A DNA stretch of 13,339 nucleotides, taken from assembly GCA_028703735.1 (NCBI GenBank), contig JAQVMI010000016.1, positions 1 to 13,339 on the forward strand, in the 5' to 3' direction. The notes under the pieces were generated by a model, which saw nothing but the letters and a program-made list of their open reading frames with translations, was not told where the DNA came from and did no database searches. This document shows positions 7,587 to 13,339 of the stretch, in pieces. The translations under genes and the position numbers were made by a program. This DNA is from Candidatus Cloacimonadota bacterium. GTDB lineage: Bacteria; Cloacimonadota; Cloacimonadia; Cloacimonadales; Cloacimonadaceae. How positions within the stretch are numbered: the stretch's first letter is position 1; every line of letters starts with the position of its first letter.

Positions 7587-7685
7587 TTATCCTCCATGAT
7601 TGCTATGATACAAATATTTTTTCATTAAAGCCCACAGTCCTGATGATAGTAAATTTGTCAACTGCTTTCTTGAACCCAAAAACAA

Positions 7686-7709
7686 AGTGCGGAGTTTGAA
7701 CTCCGCACT
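7686..7709 (-). terminator. perfect 11-bp hairpin, terminator of the sorting-domain protein gene
   Basis: AGTGCGGAGTT (7686-7696) and AACTCCGCACT (7699-7709) are exact reverse complements around TG; a real RNA loop would open to four or more bases. On the minus strand it lies 32 bases after the stop at 7742 and is followed by TTGTTTTT, a good terminator tract. The GCGGAG core is the same as in the hairpins behind hisS, so it may belong to a related family of mobile intergenic hairpins doing duty as a terminator. Confidence 0.8.
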
Positions 7710-7741
7710 AATAGTGTTTTTATAGTAGTAAAGCAGGTTTG

Positions 7742-9640
7742 TTATTTAGCCAAAATCATCTTCTTGGAGGAAGTGTAATTCGAGGTGCGCATTGTGTACA
7801 TATACACTCCGCTGGCAACCAGATTACCGTTGTGATCACGTCCATCCCAGCTTACCTGATAAAAACCTTCTGCCGCATGATTGCTGGAAAAACTGCGGAT
7901 TAATTGCCCACGTGAGTTGTATATCTCTATTTTAACAGTTCCGGGTTCCCGAAGTCTATAGCGAATATTGGTATTGGGATTAAAGGGATTGGGGAAAGCA
8001 GCAAATAGCTGTGAAGGTGGTTTAACCTCAGGGATTTCAGGATTATCGTTTTCATCCCCAATTCTCACGGTTAAGGGACCGAAAAATTCTGAGGTTCCAT
8101 CCTGGCTAATGCTTTCCAGCCAGTAGTAATAGGTTGAGTTGAAACTGGTTTCTTTATCAATGTAGCTGTAAGTAACTTGAGTGCTTATGTCTATACCTTC
8201 ACAGATGATTTCTGGATTTACAGGAAATGCAAGCGACAATATTTTTTCATCTGCACGAAGCAGGTTATAGCCCAGATGATTGGTTTCGGATTGGGACACC
8301 CAAACTATTTTTACGTTTTTACGTGCTACTATTGTGGATGTGAAAGAGGTAAGGGTTACGGGTAAGTGCATATCCTGTTCATTAATAACAACCTTCAAAC
8401 CAAAATTGGCTTTCGTCTCTTTACCCATGCCACCCACAGAGAAGGTTATGGTTTGATTATCTGTATCTATTATCACCGGGCTGGCAAGAAACAGAAGGTC
8501 TCCAACATAGTAAGCTACTTCTTCAGGATGATAGTCCAAACCCAGGTAAGATAGAGTAAAAGTTGCGTTTCCAATAGTGGCATTATTAAAGCTAAGATTG
8601 TATTGCAAACCGCTATAAAGAGTATCACCTTCTGTAATTATGTAGCCATAATCCATTGCTACATCCACACGATCGTTAGAAGAAGGAATAAAAGCGGCAG
8701 GATCAATTATAACATTGGGGCTTACAATTCCATGTAGTTCTGTAAAGTAGTTTCCCACATTAATTCTTGCAGGATTGCTATCCCTAATATAGGTGCTTCC
8801 TATTCCGGGTAGGGCTTCTATAGTGCTAATAGCCTTATTGTTGGAATTGAGGCTGGTTGTGTAAGGAGAGCCAACACCGCCGCAGGCTCGAACTCTGTAA
8901 TAATAGGTATTATCTGCTGCAAGATTGTTCACAACGCAGGAAGTTACATTGCCCAAGGCTAAGGAATTGTAGCCAGCTAAAAAATCTTCAAAGTTCTGTG
9001 ATTCCGAAACGTCCAATTCGTAAGCATTGGCATTGGAAACAGCTCTCCATTTAGCGGTGATGCTGGAGGTTGTAGGTTGCAAAGAGCCAACATTGTTGAG
9101 GTTTGGGGCTGCCAGCCGCACACCTTTGGACAAGAAAGCAAAAGAGGTGCTGCCAACACCGGTGGAGATAGTAGGTTGGGAGTAAACCAAAACCTTTGTA
9201 TCTGGATTTCTTGCAGTTAAAGTGGTCTCAATTCTAAAACTCGTCATGACATAGGGTAAAGATGGGAAAGATGGCAGAGTAAAGGTAAGTGTTTTTGTGT
9301 TCACAACATTATTCTCTATGTTTTGACTTCCTTCCAATATATTATCACAACCTGTATCTGAAGATCTTGTTTCTCCTGTGCCATCAGGGTGCTCATACCA
9401 CTTTATTGTTAAATACTTAATTCCAATTTCAGTACTAGAGCCAACTACTACTCCTAACTCCTCATCGAAACCTGTAGGCGTAAACTGGTAGGTAACGGTG
9501 ATAACATCACCTGCACTTGCCAGTTGAGGATTCGTATTATTGCTACTTATGCCTACTAAAACTGTGCCAAAACTAGCCTGTGCCTCCAGCATGCCTACGC
9601 TAAGCAGGAGCAGAATAAAGATCACCATCAAGTTACGCAT
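7742..9640 (-). CDS. secreted multidomain protein with fibronectin-like domains and C-terminal FlgD-like/T9SS-type sorting domain
   Basis: 632 residues from the chosen start. Residues 1 to about 22 are a signal peptide (MRNLMVIFILLLLSVGMLEA, cleavage near AQA). Next comes a beta-rich domain (25-170) of unknown family, then a fibronectin-III-like domain (178-265) with KWRAVSNANAYELDVS and NTYYYRVRACGG. A further beta domain (295-420) starts with NYFTELHGIVSP. Then LPVTLTSFTSTIV...KIVWVSQSETNHLGYNL (426-460) is the linker and fibronectin-like module common just before sorting domains. The C-terminus (about 544-632) has AAFPNPFNPNTNIRYRL, EIYNSRGQLIRSF, WDGRDHNGNLVASGVYMY and a final SSKKMILAK, the pattern of FlgD-Ig/type IX type A sorting domains. 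It is probably exported across the outer membrane and surface-attached or released. No catalytic motif was recognised, so adhesion, binding or a structural role is more likely than hydrolysis. Monocistronic, divergent from the HhH-barrel gene. Confidence 0.85.
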   Translation of the reverse strand: MRNLMVIFILLLLSVGMLEAQASFGTVLVGISSNNTNPQLASAGDVITVTYQFTPTGFDEELGVVVGSSTEIGIKYLTIKWYEHPDGTGETRSSDTGCDNILEGSQNIENNVVNTKTLTFTLPSFPSLPYVMTSFRIETTLTARNPDTKVLVYSQPTISTGVGSTSFAFLSKGVRLAAPNLNNVGSLQPTTSSITAKWRAVSNANAYELDVSESQNFEDFLAGYNSLALGNVTSCVVNNLAADNTYYYRVRACGGVGSPYTTSLNSNNKAISTIEALPGIGSTYIRDSNPARINVGNYFTELHGIVSPNVIIDPAAFIPSSNDRVDVAMDYGYIITEGDTLYSGLQYNLSFNNATIGNATFTLSYLGLDYHPEEVAYYVGDLLFLASPVIIDTDNQTITFSVGGMGKETKANFGLKVVINEQDMHLPVTLTSFTSTIVARKNVKIVWVSQSETNHLGYNLLRADEKILSLAFPVNPEIICEGIDISTQVTYSYIDKETSFNSTYYYWLESISQDGTSEFFGPLTVRIGDENDNPEIPEVKPPSQLFAAFPNPFNPNTNIRYRLREPGTVKIEIYNSRGQLIRSFSSNHAAEGFYQVSWDGRDHNGNLVASGVYMYTMRTSNYTSSKKMILAK

Positions 9641-9644
9641 AATC

Positions 9645-9652
9645 AACCTCCT
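9645..9652 (-). promoter_or_regulatory. Shine-Dalgarno that fixes the sorting-domain protein start
   Basis: The minus strand reads AGGAGGTT, ending four bases before ATG at 9640. The open frame extends 30 codons further upstream to 9730, but only the inner ATG has a ribosome site and puts the signal peptide at the N-terminus. Confidence 0.85.
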
Positions 9653-9727
9653 CAAGGTTATCGTAAAAAGTGAACAACCCAAAAAGCCGCAGACACAAAA
9701 AGCCTGCACACCATATAACAAAACACC

Positions 9728-9758
9728 CAAAGTAACTGAACTTAAGGCAGCTACTTTG
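9728..9758 (-). repeat. leader stem-loop upstream of the sorting-domain protein gene
   Basis: CAAAGTA (9728-9734) pairs perfectly with TACTTTG (9752-9758). After one A-C mismatch, CTG (9736-9738) pairs with CAG (9748-9750), leaving a 9-base loop. If the promoter at 9764-9790 is real, this hairpin sits at the very 5' end of the mRNA, where it could stabilise the transcript or take part in regulation. Confidence 0.5.
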
Positions 9759-9763
9759 AGGAC

Positions 9764-9790
9764 AATCTAAGGTTATCATTTAAATGTCAA
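9764..9790 (-). promoter_or_regulatory. candidate sigma-70-type promoter for the sorting-domain protein gene
   Basis: On the minus strand a perfect TTGACA (complement of 9785-9790) is followed after 15 bases by TAGATT (complement of 9764-9769), four of six matches to TATAAT. The spacer is shorter than the preferred 17, so this is tentative. It would give a leader of roughly 115 bases before the ATG at 9640. Confidence 0.4.
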
Positions 9791-9943
9791 GCGAAAATAT
9801 TGGTTCAATAAAAGCGAGGGTTCAATTCCTAAAGTTAAGTTCAAGATAGAAAGCTGAACTGATAAAATACTCATAGCAGGCATGATGATATTTAAACAAT
9901 TGTCTTACTATAGTTTATGCGCCGCAAATTCTGGGCTTTTGCT

Positions 9944-10032
9944 TAACTGTTTCTGTGTTTCCACCGTAAATTACAACTAATTTGAAACAGTTATTTGTGG
10001 AAATATTGCAACATCCCCAGCAAAAATTTCCA
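9944..10032. repeat. cluster of interleaved inverted repeats with mutually exclusive pairings
   Basis: Three pairings share sequence. Stem 1: TAACTGTTTC (9944-9953) with GAAACAGTTA (9984-9993), 10 bp perfect. Stem 2: TTTCCAC (9958-9964) with GTGGAAA (9997-10003), 7 bp perfect and interleaved with stem 1 as in a pseudoknot. Stem 3: TGGAAAT (9998-10004) with ATTTCCA (10026-10032), 7 bp, capped by TTGC/GCAA (10006-10009 with 10020-10023) around a 10-base loop. Stems 2 and 3 compete for 9998-10003. It could be a structured RNA leader, a small RNA, or overlapping protein-binding dyads; which strand is transcribed is unknown. Confidence 0.55.
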
Positions 10033-10135
10033 GCTTCAGCATTATTTCCTTCCAAACTGCTCAGTCAGTTCCCAAGGGGTGAAAAGTTCGTTTTGTGAGA
10101 AACTTAAAAAAATAGCTTTACAGAATTTGGCATGT

Positions 10136-10152
10136 GAATAGCGTGTCTATTC
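10136..10152. repeat. 6-bp dyad, possible operator upstream of the HhH-barrel gene
   Basis: GAATAG (10136-10141) and CTATTC (10147-10152) are exact reverse complements separated by CGTGT. The centre lies about 60 bases before the ATG at 10203, a usual position for an operator or the start of a leader hairpin. No regulator gene is visible in the window. Confidence 0.4.
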
Positions 10153-10202
10153 GTGTTAAATTAAAGATGAATGAAAAAGTATAAAGCACATAAGGAAAAG
10201 CT

Positions 10203-12986
10203 ATGAAGAAGTTTTTACTAATGCTCTTAGCCCTTGGATGCATGGGCTTTCTGGCAGCGAAGGTTGATCTAAATACAGCCACGCTGCAAGAACTTATGCA
10301 ATTGCCAATTTCGGAAGAGCAAGCCAGAGATATTTTCGAATATCGTGAATACAAGCAGATATTCAACAATATCTTCGAGCTACGTGACATCCCTTCCATT
10401 GATCAAAGCACTTTGTTGCGGTTACGTCCCCTGGTTGTTGTTTCTCTATATGTTGAAACAGACGATGTGGCACTTCGCCGTGAAGAAATCCGCGATTTAT
10501 TGGAAAGATTAGACAGCAATGAAGGTTCAGCAGAAGGTATGGCGGACGTATGGGAGGATTATTTAATGACTCCTCAAAACGTGAACCGCATGCAATTTGA
10601 TGATTTGATTAGTTTGCCAAATGTATCCGGAGTGGATGCTGTGGCAATTTTGAGACGCACCGCACAGGGTGATACAATTGCTGATACTCGCGATCTTAGA
10701 GGCTCTACGGGTCTTTCGCATTATGGCTATACAAACCTGCGCAGTTATGTGTATTTTAAGGAACCTCCAGTTAAAGATCGTCTTATGTGGGATGCTCAAT
10801 TACAGTATTATACCCGCTATTTTGAAGAAGGGCAATACGATATGCTGCACGAGAGCTTTCTGCGTAACGATTATGGCAGTACCACAGTTCAGGTGCCTCA
10901 TCTAAAGAGCTTATCATATTGGGGATATTATGGCTTGGATAAGCTGGATCCAGATATTATGATGAAAATGCGGATGCGTTACGGTAACAACTTCAAACTG
11001 GGGATTATGAACTATACGGCTAAAGGTGAACCCGGTTTACTTACCACAAATACCGAAGATTTTCTTAAAGATTCCAAGTTTTATGCAGGGTACGAAAACT
11101 CTGTAATGCCTGGCTTGAATAATTCCCGCCTGAAAGTATATTTGGGTAATTATCGGGTAACTTATGGTGAAGGCTTGGTGATGGAAAATACCGATTATTA
11201 TAGTGCACGTAAAACCGGATTTGGTTTCAGCAAGCGTATTTTAGGTATTACTCCGGATCTATCCCGCACTCAAGAATATTCACTGAAAGGTGGAGCTGTG
11301 GAATACACCACTCCGATGTTTGGTGTTTCTGCCTTTGCCTCTCAAGATGAAAAGGATGCCATTGTTTATGTTAATCGCGATGGCACACCTGTGAAGCGGG
11401 ATGACTTTGGCAATGATGTGTTTACCAATAAGGATTCCAGTTCAGAGTATTTTGGACGTCAATATTACATTAACGAAGATGGCGATACTGTTTACAACTA
11501 TGAAAACGGAAATCAGGTTTCGGCAGATAAGATTAAGGTGTTGAATTACACCAATCCAACTTTGCGCTATGATACAGATTCTCTGATGGAAGCAGAAGCT
11601 TGGTTTAATAGTGAGCTGGATAAGGGCACACCCTATGCTACAGATTATATCAATCTTGCCACCAGAACAGATGCACTAAATGAGAAACTTCTGGGAACGC
11701 ACTTACAAGTGAATCCCTTTATTGGTACCAAGCTGGGATTTACCACCTACACTTCATACTATGACAATGCTCATTTCATCGTGCCGGGTAATGATGACCT
11801 CTTGAAAACCCTCTTGCGTGATAGTTATTATTACACCAAATTGAGCAAGGCACTTAATGCAGAGATAACTTCGCTATACAGCACTCAAAACGATTCCTAT
11901 TCCCGCGATTACCGCAGAATAATAGGCTTTGATGGACAAACTGTAATTGGCAACACCTCTGTGCAAGGCGAATACGCAGAGCTTTCGGTGACTGGGGGAG
12001 ACACGAAAATAGGTGATGATCCCAAAGCATATCTTGTTTCGTCCTACACTCAATTCGAAAACCTTTATTTCATCACAATCCTGCGTAATTACGATGTAGG
12101 TTTCGATAATCCTTATAGTAACAGTTTCTCTGAACACGAACGCTTCGAGGATAGCATTTTGGAAAAGAATATCTATGCGCTAACAAACCCCACAACTGCA
12201 GATTTATATTTGAATTCCAATCAGTCGCAGCCTGAACGCGGTGTTTATTTCGAAACTCGTTACAAATTCAATAATTTCTTCACAGTTGGCAGGAGTTACC
12301 TGGATCTGTGGGAAAGGCTTACTGATGGACGCCGTACCAGCAGATTCCAAAGTGAATTGGAATTCCGCCCCTTGTTCCAGGTGAGTTTACGCCTTAGATA
12401 CAAGAATCAGGTGAACAGGTATGATGATGATGCAGAGCGTGGCGTAAGTAAAACTAACGAATACACCATGGCAGCCCGTACCTTCCTTTCTGCCAGAGAC
12501 TTTCTGGAATTAGAATACAGGTATAATACAGTGCAAAGCCCTCCTTATACCTCATTAACTAATCCTGCAGAAATAGGAGAAAACACAATGGCAGCAGCTA
12601 TGACACTTATGACGGGTGATTATATTGCTGCAAACTATACTCACAACTTCAATTCTTCACTAAAGCTGCAAGGCTCTTTCCTTTATTGGTTTGGGCATGG
12701 CATCTCACATTGGGATTGGGAAGACATGGAGATAGATTTCATGGGTGAAAGGGGTTCCAAAGCCTGGATCGCCATCACCAGCCGTATTTCTCAGAATCTG
12801 TATATGAACATTAAGTTCAAGAATAAAACATATCAGGATAAAGAACTTAGGGTACGCTTGTATAACGATCCCGATTATACCGATCCTAATTATCCCAATG
12901 TAACCCTGGTGGATGATCCTGTGTATTTCCAAAGAGTGGAACACAGCGAGAACACCATTCGCTTCAGCCTTGATTATCGCTTCTAA
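10203..12986 (+). CDS. outer-membrane beta-barrel protein with N-terminal tandem helix-hairpin-helix (ComEA-like) domains
   Basis: 927 residues. Residues 1 to about 19 are a signal peptide (MKKFLLMLLALGCMGFLAA). Then KVDLNTATLQELMQLP...DIFEYREYKQIFNNIFELRDI...LLRLRPLV (20-78) follows the ComEA-type helix-hairpin-helix pattern. After an acidic helical linker (85-120), a second HhH-like unit runs 122-185 with QFDDLISLPNVSGVDAVAIL. From about 193 to the end the sequence is amphipathic beta strands rich in Tyr, with GNYRVTYGEGLVME (315-328) and a final ENTIRFSLDYRF ending in Phe, the usual signal for BAM insertion. HhH-plus-barrel proteins are known in Bacteroidetes and relatives; their role is not established, and DNA uptake or surface assembly are guesses. 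AAGGA (10192-10196) lies six bases before the ATG. It is the first gene of an operon with the gene at 13000. Confidence 0.8.
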   Translation: MKKFLLMLLALGCMGFLAAKVDLNTATLQELMQLPISEEQARDIFEYREYKQIFNNIFELRDIPSIDQSTLLRLRPLVVVSLYVETDDVALRREEIRDLLERLDSNEGSAEGMADVWEDYLMTPQNVNRMQFDDLISLPNVSGVDAVAILRRTAQGDTIADTRDLRGSTGLSHYGYTNLRSYVYFKEPPVKDRLMWDAQLQYYTRYFEEGQYDMLHESFLRNDYGSTTVQVPHLKSLSYWGYYGLDKLDPDIMMKMRMRYGNNFKLGIMNYTAKGEPGLLTTNTEDFLKDSKFYAGYENSVMPGLNNSRLKVYLGNYRVTYGEGLVMENTDYYSARKTGFGFSKRILGITPDLSRTQEYSLKGGAVEYTTPMFGVSAFASQDEKDAIVYVNRDGTPVKRDDFGNDVFTNKDSSSEYFGRQYYINEDGDTVYNYENGNQVSADKIKVLNYTNPTLRYDTDSLMEAEAWFNSELDKGTPYATDYINLATRTDALNEKLLGTHLQVNPFIGTKLGFTTYTSYYDNAHFIVPGNDDLLKTLLRDSYYYTKLSKALNAEITSLYSTQNDSYSRDYRRIIGFDGQTVIGNTSVQGEYAELSVTGGDTKIGDDPKAYLVSSYTQFENLYFITILRNYDVGFDNPYSNSFSEHERFEDSILEKNIYALTNPTTADLYLNSNQSQPERGVYFETRYKFNNFFTVGRSYLDLWERLTDGRRTSRFQSELEFRPLFQVSLRLRYKNQVNRYDDDAERGVSKTNEYTMAARTFLSARDFLELEYRYNTVQSPPYTSLTNPAEIGENTMAAAMTLMTGDYIAANYTHNFNSSLKLQGSFLYWFGHGISHWDWEDMEIDFMGERGSKAWIAITSRISQNLYMNIKFKNKTYQDKELRVRLYNDPDYTDPNYPNVTLVDDPVYFQRVEHSENTIRFSLDYRF

Positions 12987-12999
12987 CGTGGAGGAAAAC

Positions 13000-13339
13000 A
13001 TGTTATCAAATAAATCGATATTACTAATTACCCTGCTTATTGCAGCTTCAGCACTATCTGCCTGGAGCTTGAACGATTCTTATTTTGGCAATCGCTATGG
13101 CTCGCTGGATGCTCGAAGCTATGCTATGGGAAGTGCTGGTACATACAATGATATGCGTGCCTTTGGTATTGCTGATAACCCGGCGAATATTACCCTGATG
13201 CGCAAAAATCTGGGATTTTCTGTAAATACACATATTAACCGTAATCAGGATGACCGCAGCATCCCGTTGTATAACTCGTTTGATAATTATATCGACGATG
13301 CTGTGCTTACTTCTAACGTAAACAGCTATGACGATTTTG
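13000..13339 (+). CDS. envelope protein resembling the FadL/PorV (UPF0164-like) outer-membrane family, 3' end outside window
   Basis: The first 113 residues are present. Residues 1 to about 21 are a signal peptide (MLSNKSILLITLLIAASALSA). The mature start carries LDARSYAMGSAGTYNDMRAF and then ADNPANITLM, which resembles the 'ARSxAMGgAgvAxxDDxxAxxxNPAgL' segment near the N-terminus of FadL/OMPP1- and PorV/PorQ-type barrels. KNLGFSVNTHIN then looks like a first transmembrane strand. In type IX systems PorV carries cargo to the translocon, but this short fragment cannot separate PorV from other FadL-like proteins. GGAGG (12990-12994) lies five bases before the ATG, and the gene starts 13 bases after the HhH-barrel stop, so the two are almost certainly co-transcribed. 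Confidence 0.6.
   Translation, partial: MLSNKSILLITLLIAASALSAWSLNDSYFGNRYGSLDARSYAMGSAGTYNDMRAFGIADNPANITLMRKNLGFSVNTHINRNQDDRSIPLYNSFDNYIDDAVLTSNVNSYDDF

Larger units (their letters stand above)
9791..10202. other. divergent intergenic region rich in inverted repeats
   Basis: No gene is visible between the candidate promoter at 9764-9790 and the ATG at 10203. Two near-identical GGTTCAA words occur near 9803 and 9820. A cluster of overlapping inverted repeats occupies 9944-10032 and a 6-bp dyad lies at 10136-10152 (both listed separately). GGTTCAATTCC near 9820 resembles a tRNA T-loop, but no cloverleaf forms. The plus-strand promoter of the HhH-barrel gene must lie here or just after, but no hexamer pair stands out. 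Confidence 0.6.

Noticed and set aside
9641..9730. N-terminal extension of the sorting-domain protein (30 codons)
   Set aside because: There is no ribosome site before 9730, while a strong one precedes 9640. The inner start puts a proper signal peptide at the N-terminus.
9800..9840. tRNA-like T-loop, GGTTCAATTCC
   Set aside because: The flanking bases cannot form a 5-bp T-stem, and no anticodon or acceptor arm is found at the right spacing.
10117..10145. Possible plus-strand promoter with TTTACA at 10117-10122
   Set aside because: At spacings of 16-18 bases no hexamer resembling TATAAT is present.

Overview
The window reads as chromosomal DNA from an uncultured or anaerobic Gram-negative bacterium, most likely of the Cloacimonadota (WWE1) or a relative in the wider Fibrobacteres-Chlorobi-Bacteroidetes neighbourhood. 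The phylum guess is inference. It rests on a secreted protein with a C-terminal FlgD-like/type IX-type sorting domain, a helix-hairpin-helix protein fused to a large outer-membrane barrel, a PPi-linked pyruvate phosphate dikinase, moderately AT-rich DNA, and GCGGAG-cored hairpins between genes. No tRNA, rRNA, CRISPR array, transposase or integrase was seen.

Layout. 2-115 (+) is the C-terminal tail of a tRNA pseudouridine synthase (truA), followed two bases later by hisS (118-1386, +). 1387-1929 is noncoding and holds a composite array: five purine-rich tracts, three copies of a CGGAGGAT/ATCCTCCG hairpin and a 111-bp direct repeat. It ends in an intrinsic terminator for the genes converging from the right. 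1930-4417 (-) is a compact three-gene operon, transcribed in the order DUF1232/YkvA membrane protein, RdgB-type house-cleaning nucleotide pyrophosphatase, phosphomannomutase/phosphoglucomutase. 4418-4813 shows no convincing gene. 4863-7586 (-) is ppdK with its own terminator. 7742-9640 (-) is a secreted multidomain beta-sandwich protein with a sorting domain, also followed by a strong hairpin terminator. A 562-bp divergent intergenic region (9641-10202) holds a candidate promoter, a leader hairpin and a cluster of overlapping inverted repeats that could form mutually exclusive RNA structures. Then 10203-12986 (+) encodes a 927-residue HhH-plus-barrel protein, and 13000 onward (+, cut by the window end) a second envelope protein resembling the FadL/PorV family.

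How the genes fit. The left half is housekeeping: tRNA modification and charging, sugar-phosphate interconversion for envelope polysaccharide, nucleotide-pool sanitation and reversible pyruvate/PEP metabolism. The right half is envelope biology: a secreted cargo protein divergent from a two-gene outer-membrane operon. The candidates for something undescribed are the HhH-barrel/PorV-like pair, the modular repeat array behind hisS, and the switch-like repeat cluster at 9944-10032.
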